Source of the DNA: Desulfosporosinus sp. I2
GTDB lineage: Bacteria; Bacillota; Desulfitobacteriia; Desulfitobacteriales; Desulfitobacteriaceae
DNA length: 64,000 bases
Direction: 5' to 3'
Assembly (NCBI RefSeq): GCF_000960765.1
Contig: NZ_JYNH01000007.1
Span: 1-64,000 of the forward strand
A program made the translations under genes and the position numbers. Position 1 is the stretch's first letter, and every line of letters begins with the position of its first letter. The notes below the pieces were generated by a model that was not told the DNA's origin, did not search any database, and saw only the letters and a list, made by a program, of their open reading frames with translations. Shown one piece after another: positions 42,777-53,335 of this stretch.

Positions 42777-43561
42777 AGAACAGATAACCACTCCTCTAGA
42801 ACTTGATGAAAATTCCTGAATTCAATTAAGAATGGGATGTGTCCAACTCCGGGGTAACTGACTAATTGGGCATAGGGTAACTGCCGTTCAATAAAATTAG
42901 CGCCCTCTAAGGGACAAAGGTTATCCTCTTCACCATGAAGCAACAAAGTAGGACAAGTAATATTGGGCAAATATGCCCTGACATCAGCTTCCATCAGAAA
43001 ATCTAAACCAGACTGGGCTTCGAGAAGATCCCATATCCGTCCATGGCAGAGGTAATTGTCTATAATTTTGTCATCCAATTCCCGAGCCTGCTCCTTAGAA
43101 CTAAACATCAGCTTGTAAAAATCATTGAATGTTCTCTCTGGATTTTTGCTTAGTCGTTTTTTTATTTTTGTTACCAAAACTGAAGGAATACCTCCCTGAT
43201 AAAGCTCGTTATTTTCAAAATCTGTATCCTTGAGAGAGGTTCTGCTACTCAGAACCGAGGTCTGTGTTTCTGCTAGAAATTTACTCGTTCCACTGACTAA
43301 TACCAATCCCTGTACTTTATGTAGAAGGTAACTTGCCACCTGGATGGCAACAAGGGACCCCATAGACCAACCTACCAAAACTACTCTAGTCAGACCCTTT
43401 TGCTCAATCAACTCAATCACAGCATCTCGATAACTATGCATATTTTTCATTGAAGGCAAGTTAATAGTATACAAGCGATATTTTTGTTCTAGGTAGTTTT
43501 TGGTCTCCTGCCAGATACTTTCATCACAGGCCCAGCCATGAATAAGTACGATATTTTTTAT
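42773..43561 (-). CDS. bioH: Pimeloyl-ACP methyl ester esterase-like alpha/beta hydrolase (BioH type)
   Basis: Removes the methyl group from pimeloyl-ACP methyl ester. Translation upstream of the first ATG continues as KNIVLIHGWACDESIWQETK, the conserved oxyanion-hole strand (HGW), so the true start must be near 43561. There the in-frame codon is ATA (…GGAG ATA AAA AAT ATC GTA), with an in-frame TGA two codons further up. The nucleophile elbow GWSMGSL and the catalytic His in GVGHIPF are present; length about 262 residues. Located between bioF and bioC. BioG/BioV-type alternatives are possible. Confidence 0.87.
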   Translation of the reverse strand: MKNIVLIHGWACDESIWQETKNYLEQKYRLYTINLPSMKNMHSYRDAVIELIEQKGLTRVVLVGWSMGSLVAIQVASYLLHKVQGLVLVSGTSKFLAETQTSVLSSRTSLKDTDFENNELYQGGIPSVLVTKIKKRLSKNPERTFNDFYKLMFSSKEQARELDDKIIDNYLCHGRIWDLLEAQSGLDFLMEADVRAYLPNITCPTLLLHGEEDNLCPLEGANFIERQLPYAQLVSYPGVGHIPFLIEFRNFHQVLEEWLSVL

Positions 43562-43578
43562 CTCCGTTCACTTCCCTC

Positions 43579-44757
43579 TTAAATTATCCCCAGTTCCCGA
43601 CCGATAAGCTTTATCTGTTCCACTGCCCAAGCCAAATCTTCTCTGCTGTGAGTGGCCATAATAGTCAAACGTAAGCGGGCTGCCTTGGGTGGTACCGTTG
43701 GCGGCCTGATAGCCACTGCTAAGATATTTACATCAAAAAGGCGGCTACTAAACTCCAGAGTTGCTTCATTATCCCCTACCAAGATAGGAATAATCTGGCT
43801 TTCACTGTTTAACAAATTAAATCCTGCCTTGGCTAGTTCTCCCCTCACCCAAGAAGCTTTAGCCAAAACATCTTTTTGCCTCCAATTCTCCAGTTGTACT
43901 ACCTGAATGGCCGCTTGGATACTGGCCACGACGGCTGGTGGGAGACCCGTGGTGAAAATAAAGCTGCGAGCTTTATTACACAGATAGTCTATTAATACTT
44001 TCCGCCCAGCTACATAGGCACCGGAACAGCCGAAAGCCTTACCCAATGTACCCATGTTAATTTCTACCAGATCAGAAATCCCGTAGAAATCCGCTAATCC
44101 CCGGCCGTTTTCTCCAAAGACTCCACTCCCATGGGCTTCATCTATCATCAAAACCGCTCTGTACTTTTCCTTTAATTCTACTATTGCAGGAAGGGGAGCA
44201 AGGTCTCCGTCCATACTAAAGACACTGTCAGTGACAATCAATTTACGACTGTAACCCTCCGCCTTTTGCATACACCGCTCCAAATCTGCCATATCTATAT
44301 GTTTATAGCGCAGAATTTCTGCCCCACTCAGGCGGGCACCGTCAATAATACTGGCATGGTTGAGTTTATCACTGATGATTATATCTCCTCTGCCTACCAG
44401 AGCCGTAATTATTCCCACATTAGCCGCATATCCGGAGTTAAATATCAGAGCTGCTTCAGTGTTTTTAAACCGGGCTAAGTCTCTTTCCACCTGATCATAC
44501 AACTCGTAGTTTCCCACTATCAGGCGTGCCGCAGTAGCACTACAGCCCGATTGTTGAATCGCTTGAATGGCTGCTCTTTTCAACATAGGATGATCAGCAA
44601 TGCCCAGATAATTATTGCTGCTAAGATTTAATAGCTTTTTTCCCTTGATCTCCACCCATTCGGTCGATGCCCCATGTACAATTTTCATCTCTCGGAAAAG
44701 ATGCTGTTCATCTAATTTATGCAACGCATTTTCCAGATTCGTGTAAAAATTTTTCAT
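43579..44757 (-). CDS. bioF: 8-amino-7-oxononanoate synthase
   Basis: PLP enzyme making KAPA from pimeloyl thioester and alanine. 392 residues; landmarks are LNLSSNNYLGIADHP, NSGYAANVG, DEAHGSGVFGENGRG and the PLP Lys in GTLGKAFGCSGAYVAG. First gene of the operon bioF-H-C-B-D-A, directly downstream of a BirA operator. Confidence 0.95.
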   Translation of the reverse strand: MKNFYTNLENALHKLDEQHLFREMKIVHGASTEWVEIKGKKLLNLSSNNYLGIADHPMLKRAAIQAIQQSGCSATAARLIVGNYELYDQVERDLARFKNTEAALIFNSGYAANVGIITALVGRGDIIISDKLNHASIIDGARLSGAEILRYKHIDMADLERCMQKAEGYSRKLIVTDSVFSMDGDLAPLPAIVELKEKYRAVLMIDEAHGSGVFGENGRGLADFYGISDLVEINMGTLGKAFGCSGAYVAGRKVLIDYLCNKARSFIFTTGLPPAVVASIQAAIQVVQLENWRQKDVLAKASWVRGELAKAGFNLLNSESQIIPILVGDNEATLEFSSRLFDVNILAVAIRPPTVPPKAARLRLTIMATHSREDLAWAVEQIKLIGRELGII

Positions 44758-44824
44758 CCACTCTGCCCCTTTTTATTGATACTTAGCTTCTAATTCCTTC
44801 ATAAATATATATTTACTCATTACT

Positions 44825-44858
44825 ATTGTAAACTAGTTATAATATTTTGGTTTACAAT
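44825..44858. promoter_or_regulatory. BirA operator of the biotin operon
   Basis: ATTGTAAACT and GGTTTACAAT form an inverted repeat with a 14-base A/T-rich spacer, matching the BirA box. It lies 68-101 bases upstream of bioF, so BirA-biotin should repress the operon. Confidence 0.85.
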
Positions 44859-45014
44859 AAATATATATTCTATCCAAATAATTGTCAACTTAATGATATT
44901 ATCTGAGGTATCTCCCTCACTTCAACTCCGGCCTAAAGTACAAACACCACCTTCACCAATTCAACTGAACATTCCGATTAAATATTTACGATTCCTTGCT
45001 AAATGTTCTCCATA

Positions 45015-45044
45015 TTGACATACTAATAACATGTCATGTTAAAT
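45015..45044 (+). promoter_or_regulatory. Promoter of yyaL with internal palindrome
   Basis: TTGACA at 45015 and TTAAAT at 45039 (18-base spacer) upstream of a strong ribosome site. The spacer contains the palindrome TAACATG-T-CATGTTA (45027-45041), a candidate operator. A mutated copy of the same promoter lies at 38565-38595. Confidence 0.5.
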
Positions 45045-45066
45045 ATCCAACACAACGGAGGTTACT

Positions 45067-47202
45067 ATGGGAAATACCAGCAAACAAGCCAACAAACTAC
45101 TTGACGAAAAAAGTCCGTATCTCTTGCAACATGCGTATAATCCAGTTAATTGGTATCCTTGGAATGAGGAAGCTTTTGCTAAATCTAAGAGGGAAAATAA
45201 ACCAATATTTCTAAGTATTGGATATAGCACCTGCCACTGGTGTCACGTCATGGAACGGGAATCCTTCGAAGATGAAGAGGTTGCAGCATTACTCAATCGC
45301 TACTTTATCTCCATTAAAGTGGACCGTGAAGAACGTCCGGATGTTGACCATTTGTACATGGCTTTCTGCCAAGCTCTGACCGGGTCCGGCGGTTGGCCGC
45401 TGACCATTATGATGACTCCCCAGAAAAAGCCGTTTTTCGCAGGCACATACTTTCCAAAAACTCAGCGCTATGGACATAAAGGGATTATGGAACTCTTGGA
45501 ACAAGTAGGAACTCTCTGGGAAACAGATGAAGCAAAACTGCGCGGGTCTAGTGAGGAGATTGTATCTGCTGTACAATCCCAACGGTCAATCCCGACCAAA
45601 CCCTCTCCCCTATCCTCTCCGATCAACGACCTCGCCTCCCCGAACGACCAAGGCACAGGTTCCGAAGCTTTTCAGGCTTGGGGCAAAGAGATTATCGCAA
45701 ATGCTTATCGTGTTTTAGCTCATAGCTTTGACGCGCGTTACGGCGGATTTGGTCGTGCTCCAAAATTCCCCACGCCCCATACTTTAACCTTTCTCCTGCG
45801 TTATGCTCAAGACCACCCGCAGGACAAAGCTCTAGAAATCGTTCGCAAAACACTAGATGGTATGGCCCATGGAGGTATCTATGATCATGTTGGTTTCGGG
45901 TTTGCTAGGTATAGTACAGACGAAAAATGGCTTGTCCCTCACTTCGAAAAAATGCTTTACGATAATGCCCTACTCGCAATAGCATACTTAGAAAATTATC
46001 AAGTTAGTCATCTTTATAGGGATGCTCAAATCGCAGAGCAAATTTTCGCCTATGTACTTCGAGACATGACCTCCTCTGAAGGAGGTTATTACTCTGCAGA
46101 AGATGCTGACGCCGAAGGAGTGGAGGGAAAATTCCATGTTTGGACTCCTGCGGAAATTGAAGCTGTGCTGGACAAAGAGACCGCCGCTAAATACTGTGCG
46201 ACCTATGACATTACTCCAAAGGGTAACTTTGAGGGGAAAAGTATTCCCAACCTTTTACAAGGATCGTTAGGGAAAATCATTCACGAGGGCACTCAATCTG
46301 AAGATGGCGTGTTGCAATCCCTAGCGACAGCACGCCAAACTATATTTGAGACACGTGAGAAACGCATTCACCCCCATAAAGACGATAAAATATTGACAGC
46401 CTGGAATGGGCTTATGATTGCAGCAATGGCCAAAGGGGCCCAAGTCTTAGGAAATACGCTCTACCTCGATGCTGCAGAAAAAGCTGCCAACTTCATCCTG
46501 ACCCACCTTCGTCGCAATGATGGTCGGCTCTTAGCTCGTTTCCGTGAAGGGGATTCTGCCCTTCTTGGGTACTTAGACGATTATGTGTTTTTGATCTGGG
46601 GACTCCTAGAGCTCTACACTGCTGGTGGTAAACCCTACCACCTTCAAATAGCGCTTCAACTTCAAGCCGAACAAGATCGACTCTTTAGAGACGAAGAGGA
46701 AGGTGGATACTATCTTACTGGTTCAGATGCCGAAGAACTTCTTTTCCGCCCTAAAGAAAGCTATGACGGAGCCCTGCCTTCAGGCAACTCGATCACCGCA
46801 CTCAACCTCTTTCGATTCGCTCGGATGACTGGCGACGAACGATGGGAACGTAAAGCTGAACAACAACTCCTTGATTTTCGACCGGTTCTTGAGGAACATC
46901 CTTCAGGCTACACCGCTTTTCTTCAAGCTCTCCAGTTTGCTCTTCATCCTAGTCAGGAACTGATTCTTGCTGGTTCTCTCAATACACCTGAACTACCAGA
47001 GATGCGTAAACTATTCTTTTCTACGTTCCGTCCCTATGCTTCTGTTCTATACCAAGAAGGAAACCTTATCGAAATTGTCCCCTGGATCCAGGATTATCCT
47101 ATCATACCTAACCAAATGACTGCCTATTTATGTCAAAACTTCACTTGTCAACGCCCAGTACACCAAATTGAAGCATTTAAAGCCCTTCTAGAAAACTCTT
47201 AG
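45067..47202 (+). CDS. yyaL: Thioredoxin-domain DUF255 protein (YyaL/SPATA20 family)
   Basis: A 711-residue protein: N-terminal DUF255 thioredoxin-like domain with the [14 protein letters not shown] motif (about residues 57-70), then an (alpha/alpha)6 barrel resembling sugar epimerases ([58 protein letters not shown]). ATG after ACGGAGG. The function of the family is not settled. The 5' part is duplicated at 38538-38800, on the other side of the bio operon. Confidence 0.93.
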   Translation: MGNTSKQANKLLDEKSPYLLQHAYNPVNWYPWNEEAFAKSKRENKPIFLSIGYSTCHWCHVMERESFEDEEVAALLNRYFISIKVDREERPDVDHLYMAFCQALTGSGGWPLTIMMTPQKKPFFAGTYFPKTQRYGHKGIMELLEQVGTLWETDEAKLRGSSEEIVSAVQSQRSIPTKPSPLSSPINDLASPNDQGTGSEAFQAWGKEIIANAYRVLAHSFDARYGGFGRAPKFPTPHTLTFLLRYAQDHPQDKALEIVRKTLDGMAHGGIYDHVGFGFARYSTDEKWLVPHFEKMLYDNALLAIAYLENYQVSHLYRDAQIAEQIFAYVLRDMTSSEGGYYSAEDADAEGVEGKFHVWTPAEIEAVLDKETAAKYCATYDITPKGNFEGKSIPNLLQGSLGKIIHEGTQSEDGVLQSLATARQTIFETREKRIHPHKDDKILTAWNGLMIAAMAKGAQVLGNTLYLDAAEKAANFILTHLRRNDGRLLARFREGDSALLGYLDDYVFLIWGLLELYTAGGKPYHLQIALQLQAEQDRLFRDEEEGGYYLTGSDAEELLFRPKESYDGALPSGNSITALNLFRFARMTGDERWERKAEQQLLDFRPVLEEHPSGYTAFLQALQFALHPSQELILAGSLNTPELPEMRKLFFSTFRPYASVLYQEGNLIEIVPWIQDYPIIPNQMTAYLCQNFTCQRPVHQIEAFKALLENS

Positions 47203-47207
47203 ACAAT

Positions 47208-47240
47208 CAAATAAGCCTGCCAATATGGCAGGCTTATTTG
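47208..47240 (+). terminator. Terminator of yyaL
   Basis: Perfect 14-bp stem AAATAAGCCTGCCA/TGGCAGGCTTATTT with a three-base loop. Confidence 0.85.
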
Positions 47241-47309
47241 ATTAGCCTAATAAGACCCTACTTCTATTACAACTACTTTTAATTATTGAGCCTTAATTCA
47301 CAAAAAGTA

Positions 47310-48377
47310 TCAGCGATTATCAACTGCTATGATCATTAGTGACGGATAATCGGCTAAATTATAATCAATAGGTATCTGAAGCGGTTGTTCGTTTTCATAA
47401 AAAACTCGCACAAAGGGACGATTTGGAAAAGCTCTGTTCTGTTTTACAACATTCCCTCTCTGATTATTGCTTAAGACAATACCTGACCCAGTGGGATATA
47501 CAGAAATATTCTTCTTGAAAACTTCTAATATTCGCGGTTCAAAATGAATATTTCCTTGTGAAATAATATATTCATAGGCATCATTTGTTTCCATAGCCTT
47601 TCTATAAACCCGTTTACTTGTCAAAGCTTCATACACATCAGCGACTGCCGCTAATCTACCGTACTCATGAATTTCGCTTCCTTTTAGCCCCCTAGGATAC
47701 CCAGCACCATTCCATTTCTCTTGGTGCTGAAAAGCAATGTGGGCAGAAAGCAAACTAAAATCATTGTTCTTGCGTAGAATATCAAACCCATTAATCGTGT
47801 GTCGTTTAATTTCCCCAAATTCTTCTTCTGTCAGAGGTGTCTTCTTATTAAGAATTCGCTCTGGTATCTTGATCTTCCCTATATCATGCATGAGAACTCC
47901 CATACCCAGTTCAATCAACTTTTGTTCTGAATATCCGGAAGCAATGCCCAAAATAAGCGCAATAATGGTAGTGTTGACTGAATGGTGATACGTGTAATCG
48001 TCATACCCCTGAATTTCTGATAAATTTCCCAGAATATCTGTACTAAACAATAGATCATTGATCATGTGTTGGACAGACGATCGAACGTTTGCCACTACTA
48101 AAGAACCTTCTAAACCACTTTCAATGTAACTGCTAACATTTTTAATGGTCTTATAGGCAACCTCACGGGTTTGACTTGTAATTGCTAAATGAAATTCTAC
48201 GTCCTCTAGCCGATCATCCTGAATAAATAAGACATCATAACCCATCAATATTAATCGGTTAATGTAAGAAGCAGTTACGCGTACCCCTGACTGTAATAAA
48301 ACCCTGCCAGAAGAGTTGATCACTGGACGCGCAAGAACTGATCCTTCTTGAACATAACGAGTGTTTACCAAACGCAT
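47310..48377 (-). CDS. HD-GYP domain phosphodiesterase
   Basis: A 355-residue predicted cyclic di-GMP phosphodiesterase. After an N-terminal part of about 110 residues (LARPVINSSGRVLLQSGVRV) comes an HD-GYP domain: HHSVNTTIIAL, LMHDIGKIKIP, HIAFQHQEKWNGAGYPRGL and VADVYEALTSKRVYRKAM, with all HD metal ligands and the GYP motif. It may counteract the diguanylate cyclase at 17616, but they are not linked. Confidence 0.92.
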   Translation of the reverse strand: MRLVNTRYVQEGSVLARPVINSSGRVLLQSGVRVTASYINRLILMGYDVLFIQDDRLEDVEFHLAITSQTREVAYKTIKNVSSYIESGLEGSLVVANVRSSVQHMINDLLFSTDILGNLSEIQGYDDYTYHHSVNTTIIALILGIASGYSEQKLIELGMGVLMHDIGKIKIPERILNKKTPLTEEEFGEIKRHTINGFDILRKNNDFSLLSAHIAFQHQEKWNGAGYPRGLKGSEIHEYGRLAAVADVYEALTSKRVYRKAMETNDAYEYIISQGNIHFEPRILEVFKKNISVYPTGSGIVLSNNQRGNVVKQNRAFPNRPFVRVFYENEQPLQIPIDYNLADYPSLMIIAVDNR

Positions 48378-48580
48378 TGAATTCTCACCTTACCCAAATT
48401 CGTCTTGTTACCTCTAAACGATTTAGTTCGTCAAAATTCCCTAAAAACCTTTAGAAATTACGTGATCATGAAAATTTTTCCCATAAGTCCTATAGACGCC
48501 TTCGATCCCTCGCAATCCTGATTATTATATTTATGATTTCTTTTGAATTTCCTTTGAATTTCTTAGTTTTCAAACTTTAA

Positions 48581-49948
48581 TCAAAAACTAATTATTTTCA
48601 AACCCGCCAGAAGGACTAAGGTTATCCCAATGGGAACAACGAATCTGACTAAGAATAAAAATACATCGGCTAATCCTTGATTATTAATTTGACCATTATT
48701 TGATATTTCCTGATAAACCTTGCTCTTCCCCCACTGCCAACCCACAAATAAAGCAATAAAGATGCCTCCTAGTGGAAGAAGTATATTAGAAGTTATAAAA
48801 TCATAGAAATCAAAGAGGTTTTTGGAAAAGATTGTGACATTGGCTAAGATGCTATTCGAAAGAGTCGCGGTGGATCCTAGTAATCCTATTCCCAAAATTG
48901 TTACCAAGGTTGATTTTCGTCTTGACCAATTATGCTGCTCTGTGAAATAGGCAACTGGAACTTCTAGAAGAGATAACATAGCTCCGGTTGCGGCTATTGC
49001 CGTAAGAACAAAGAATAGGACCATAAAGACACCGCCAAAGGGCATGGAACTAAAGACGGTAGGAATGGTAATGAACAACAACGGTGGTCCCGCATTTGGT
49101 TCAAAGCCAAACGCAAAAACAGCTGGAAAAATTGCAATGCCAGCCATTAGAGAAACCAACGTATCCGAAAGAGCCACCTTTAGAGCCATCTTAGGTAGGT
49201 TTTCGTTCTCACCCACATAACTGCCATAGGTAATCATCGCACCCATTCCGACACTCAGCTTGAAAAAAGCTAGTCCTAACGCTGCTAAAATGACACTGAC
49301 AGTTATCTTGGAAAAATCAGGTTTAAATAAGAAGGAAAGTCCTTCCGAAGCGCCCGGAAGTGTTAATGACCGAATATCGATGACTATTAACAGTATAAAA
49401 AGAATTGGCATCAGGACTTTTGTTACCCGTTCAATACCTTTGGCCACCCCAGCCATAATGATGGTCCCGGTCACTAATAAGACAAACATTTGCCAAAACA
49501 GGGGTTCACCGACCCCGGACACCAGTGTATTAAAAACAAGAGACGTTTCTTTCGGATTAGTTGACAGAAGCCCTCCGCCAGCCGCTTTAAAGATATAAGC
49601 ATAAACCCAACCTGCAACCGAAGTGTAAAACGCCATAATCAAGAAGGCGCTTAACACTCCTGCACCTCCTACTAAAAACCAAGGTTTTTTAGGTTGCAAG
49701 ACTTTAAATGCCCCCACTGCATTCGACTTTGTGTTACGACCAATCAGATGCTCAGATAGCATCACCGGCAAACCCACTAGAGCAAGACAGACTAAATAGA
49801 TCAATATAAAAGCAGCGCCACCGTTTGCGCCTGTAACATACGGAAATTTCCATATGTTTCCCAATCCAACTGCTGAACCGAGCACCGCGGCGATGACACC
49901 AATACTACTTGAAAAACCTTCGCGTTTTTTTAGATTATCTTGTTGCAA
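48581..49948 (-). CDS. NSS (SNF)-family sodium-dependent transporter
   Basis: A 455-residue, roughly 11-12-helix sodium symporter. The sodium/substrate site helix is visible as AVLGSAVGLGNIWKFPYVTG near the N terminus, followed by NGGAAFILIYL; KGIERVTKVLMPILF is another family block. Substrate is probably an amino acid. Stands alone with nothing obvious regulating it. Confidence 0.93.
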   Translation of the reverse strand: MQQDNLKKREGFSSSIGVIAAVLGSAVGLGNIWKFPYVTGANGGAAFILIYLVCLALVGLPVMLSEHLIGRNTKSNAVGAFKVLQPKKPWFLVGGAGVLSAFLIMAFYTSVAGWVYAYIFKAAGGGLLSTNPKETSLVFNTLVSGVGEPLFWQMFVLLVTGTIIMAGVAKGIERVTKVLMPILFILLIVIDIRSLTLPGASEGLSFLFKPDFSKITVSVILAALGLAFFKLSVGMGAMITYGSYVGENENLPKMALKVALSDTLVSLMAGIAIFPAVFAFGFEPNAGPPLLFITIPTVFSSMPFGGVFMVLFFVLTAIAATGAMLSLLEVPVAYFTEQHNWSRRKSTLVTILGIGLLGSTATLSNSILANVTIFSKNLFDFYDFITSNILLPLGGIFIALFVGWQWGKSKVYQEISNNGQINNQGLADVFLFLVRFVVPIGITLVLLAGLKIISF

Positions 49949-50113
49949 AGATATTCCCCCCTAATTCTTGTTCTTTCTTTTAACTTTATGTGTCTGGCCA
50001 CACTGTTAAATATCATACCTAAATAAGCCTTCTCTGTAAATGATATTATTTTCCGAAGAAGGCTTTTATATCATGATTTAAAACCCTATCTTGAGTGTTC
50101 TTGAGTAAAGTGT

Positions 50114-51874
50114 TTATAAAACTGTCTCCACCAACCGAAATTGACCCACATCCACCAACCCTAAATCCGTTATCTTCAATTCTGGGATCACTGGCAGAGA
50201 AAGAAAGGCTAAGGTCATAAAAGGGTCGACATTCCTACTAATTCCAAGGGTCAGCGCCTTTTCGTGTAACTCATCAAGAATTCGGACGACTTCTTCAGCA
50301 TCCTGGTCTGTCATGAGACCCGCAAGTGGCAAGGGTATTTTCCCGATCACGTGATTCCCAGCGACCAAGCAAAGTCCTCCTCCCATATCGACACAGGTTT
50401 GGATCGCAAGACTCATTTCTTCATCGCTCATCCCCACGACTACTAGGTTATGCGAATCATGGGCAACGGTAGAGGCAATAGCCCCCCTTTTTAAGCCAAG
50501 CCCTTCGACAAATCCTACCCCTACATTCCCTGTTCCATGATGCCGTTCGAGCACAGCAATCTTTGCAATTTTTTGCTTGGAATCTGTTTGGACACATCCG
50601 TCTATGACCGGAAGTTCTCGGATCAAAGCTGACGTAACTAGAGAATGACTCTGAACTCCAATAACCCGGACCTTGACAAACTCTGAAGCTTCATCATCTG
50701 AACCAGTCTCTAAACCTGAATCTAGATTTCGTTTCGTCGAAACTCTTAGTTTTGAAGGAGACCAATTACCAAGATGAACACTCTCCGTAAGTCCTGAAAT
50801 ACTGAAGCGTGAAAACCGCGGACGCTCCCCTCTAGTACTTTGTTTAACTCCCCGCCAATAGACTTCCTCTATTTCAAATTGATTTAGGTCTTTTAAGATG
50901 ACAAAATCGGCTTGATAACCTGGAGCAATAGCACCCAAACCCGAAAGTCCAATCGCTCGAGCTGCATTAATAGTCGCCATTTGGATCACTTGGATTGGGT
51001 CCATCCCTGACTTAATTGCTAACCGTACCAGATTGTCAATGCTCCCTTCATGGATTAAATCAGTCGGATGGCGATCATCCGTTACTAATAGACATTGTCC
51101 AGAGTTTTTGGACGTTACTGCTGGTAAGAGATCCATCAGGTTTTTAGCGGCACTGCCCTCTCGAAGCATAACATGAAAACCACGGCGTAATCGGTCTCTC
51201 ACCTCTTCAACTGTTGAACATTCATGTTCAGTATGTATTCCAGCTCGATAATAGGCGTTGAGATCCTGCGGGGAAATCCCGGGAGCATGTCCATCTTTAA
51301 ATGAAAGGGGAAGTTCTAACTTTTCCACCATGTCTGGTCGTGCTTGAATTACTCCCTGAAAATCCATAACTTCCCCAAGTCCAATGACTCTGGGATGTCC
51401 TAAAAACTCGGAGAGTTCCCTAGCTCTAAGACTAGCCCCAGATGTTTCTAACTTAGTCGCAGGAACACAGGAGGGTAGAGCGATATAGGCATTAAAGGGT
51501 AAAGGGTTGACACTATCGAGTATGTAACGAATTCCGTCAACTCCTATGACGTTGGCGATCTCATGCGGATCTATGATAGCCGTAGTTACGCCGTGTGAAA
51601 GAAGGAGTGAGCAAAATTCCTCAGGACTGAGCATTGAGCTTTCGATATGGACATGTCCATCGATCAGCCCAGGAACAACATAGTTCCCACACAAATCCAA
51701 CTCCTTCTCAGCATCCGTAAACGAGCCAATTCCGACGAAGTAACCTTGGTGTATCCCTATTTCCGTTTCATGAATTTCGCCCGAAAAAACATTCACTAAC
51801 CTAGCCCTTTTCAGAACCAAGTCAATTTTAACAAGCCCCCGAGCCTCATCCATTCTCTGCTTAAAACTCGACAT
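50114..51874 (-). CDS. ade: Adenine deaminase
   Basis: Converts adenine to hypoxanthine. The 586-residue amidohydrolase has GLIDGHVHIESSML (metal His), DPHEIANVIG, and the C-terminal Ade domain with IASTVAHDSHNLVVVG and MGGGLCLV. Starts at the ATG 51874 (MSSFKQRMDEARG). First of a group of purine-degradation genes on the minus strand. Confidence 0.95.
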   Translation of the reverse strand: MSSFKQRMDEARGLVKIDLVLKRARLVNVFSGEIHETEIGIHQGYFVGIGSFTDAEKELDLCGNYVVPGLIDGHVHIESSMLSPEEFCSLLLSHGVTTAIIDPHEIANVIGVDGIRYILDSVNPLPFNAYIALPSCVPATKLETSGASLRARELSEFLGHPRVIGLGEVMDFQGVIQARPDMVEKLELPLSFKDGHAPGISPQDLNAYYRAGIHTEHECSTVEEVRDRLRRGFHVMLREGSAAKNLMDLLPAVTSKNSGQCLLVTDDRHPTDLIHEGSIDNLVRLAIKSGMDPIQVIQMATINAARAIGLSGLGAIAPGYQADFVILKDLNQFEIEEVYWRGVKQSTRGERPRFSRFSISGLTESVHLGNWSPSKLRVSTKRNLDSGLETGSDDEASEFVKVRVIGVQSHSLVTSALIRELPVIDGCVQTDSKQKIAKIAVLERHHGTGNVGVGFVEGLGLKRGAIASTVAHDSHNLVVVGMSDEEMSLAIQTCVDMGGGLCLVAGNHVIGKIPLPLAGLMTDQDAEEVVRILDELHEKALTLGISRNVDPFMTLAFLSLPVIPELKITDLGLVDVGQFRLVETVL

Positions 51875-51893
51875 GCTAACACCCCTTTTCAGT

Positions 51894-51958
51894 GCGAGTC
51901 AGGGACGGTTCTTGGACTTGCACGAGCAAACACAAGAACCGCCCCTGAACTTGTTGAA
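51894..51958. repeat. REP-like palindromic repeat, copy 1
   Basis: Core GCGAGTCAGGGACGGTTCTT plus GGACTTGC, followed by CAAGAACCGCCCCTG, which pairs with CAGGGACGGTTCTTG. A related repeat (core AGGGACGGTTCCTG) is inside yqeC at 60901. The GGGACGGTTC core is typical of dispersed REP-like palindromes in Firmicutes. Confidence 0.7.
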
Positions 51959-52003
51959 CTTATGATGAAATTGAAGCACAAGAACCAGCCCTATACTTCC
52001 CCT

Positions 52004-53335
52004 CTAAAGAAGTCCCACCCGCTTCATGACTCGATTCAGACTACTTGTCGCGCTTTCTTTGAGCCGAGGGACATCCATCGTCAGAAGCTGTCGATCCTTC
52101 ATTACGATTTGCCCATCCACCATGGTGAGGCGAACATCAGATGACGTTACCTGATAAACTAGTTGTGAATAAACATCAACGTGTTCATTAGGCCAAGTGT
52201 GTAAACCCTGTAAGCATATCACTGCCAAATCCGCCTTTTTACCAACTTCTATACTTCCCAAATCGTGCTCATGCCCTATGGCCCGTGCTCCACCTAGAGT
52301 AACTAGTTCAAATACTTTTTGGGCAGGCATGACGGTCGGCCCGTGAAGGGGTTTTTGGATTAAAGCTGCGTGACGCATCTCTCGAAATCCATCAAGATTA
52401 TTATTACAAGGTGCTCCATCCGCGGCCAAAGAAACCTCCGCTCCGCGTTTGATAAGTTCCGGAATTGGCGCAATTCCGGAAGCTAATTTCAAATTTGAAG
52501 AAGGACAATGTGAAACTCGCGTTCTTGTCCTAATCAAAATTTCTTTTTCAGCCTCATCTAACCAGATACAGTGGGCTAAAATGAGCTTTGGACCGGTTAG
52601 CCCGACCTTATCCAAATAAATAATATTACGCATCCCTCGAGTGCTTTCCACAAGCTGGATTTCAGAGCGATTTTCGGACGCATGGGTGTGTACAAAGGCA
52701 TTTTTCTCACAAGCAAGCCGTGATACTTCTTTCAATAATGTATCGGTACAGGAAATAACGAAACGCGGCGTAAACGCTACTTCAAGTCGCCCATTTCCTT
52801 TTCCGTGATATTTTTCATATAAATTGACGCTTTCTTGCAAGGAATCTTCCGTCGACTCTTGTAAGGAACGTGGGATATCTCCATTACTATCGTCCATCAT
52901 AACCTTCCCACTCAAAGCTCTCAAACCACTCGAGAGAATGGCCTCAAAGGCATGTTCAGTATGATGCACAGTTTCCATATCTACAATGGTCGTTGTTCCT
53001 CCAAGAAATAATTCACCAATCCCAAGTAATGCGGAATCGTATAAGGACTCTGGGTCATGTCCACCTTCCAGCGGCCAAATTCTTTGTTTAAGCCAGTCTA
53101 AGAGCTCCAAATCATCAGCCTGTCCCCGAAACAATGTTTGACATAAATGAATGTGCGTTTGTATCAAACCGGGAATGAGCAAATCTCCCCGTAGATCGAT
53201 CACTTGATCAGCAGGCTGGTCAATAACTCCTCCGACCTCAACGATCCGAGATCCATCGACAAGCAGATCCCCATGAATAAGCTCGCGTTGTGCGTTCATA
53301 GTCACAATATTCCCATTTTTAAAAAGAATACGCAT
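52004..53335 (-). CDS. Amidohydrolase, probable 5'-deoxyadenosine/SAH/MTA deaminase
   Basis: A 443-residue metal-dependent deaminase. ATG 53335 after GGGAGG gives MRILFKNGNIVTMN; the 19 residues upstream lack a ribosome site. HxH metal motif in GLIQTHIHLCQTLFRGQADD, further ligands in VHTHASEN, LAHCIWLDEAE and SLAADGAPCNNN. Block LDWLKQRIWPLEG matches the deoxyadenosine/SAH deaminase branch. Position in the purine island also leaves guanine deaminase or SsnA-like function possible. Confidence 0.88.
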   Translation of the reverse strand: MRILFKNGNIVTMNAQRELIHGDLLVDGSRIVEVGGVIDQPADQVIDLRGDLLIPGLIQTHIHLCQTLFRGQADDLELLDWLKQRIWPLEGGHDPESLYDSALLGIGELFLGGTTTIVDMETVHHTEHAFEAILSSGLRALSGKVMMDDSNGDIPRSLQESTEDSLQESVNLYEKYHGKGNGRLEVAFTPRFVISCTDTLLKEVSRLACEKNAFVHTHASENRSEIQLVESTRGMRNIIYLDKVGLTGPKLILAHCIWLDEAEKEILIRTRTRVSHCPSSNLKLASGIAPIPELIKRGAEVSLAADGAPCNNNLDGFREMRHAALIQKPLHGPTVMPAQKVFELVTLGGARAIGHEHDLGSIEVGKKADLAVICLQGLHTWPNEHVDVYSQLVYQVTSSDVRLTMVDGQIVMKDRQLLTMDVPRLKESATSSLNRVMKRVGLL

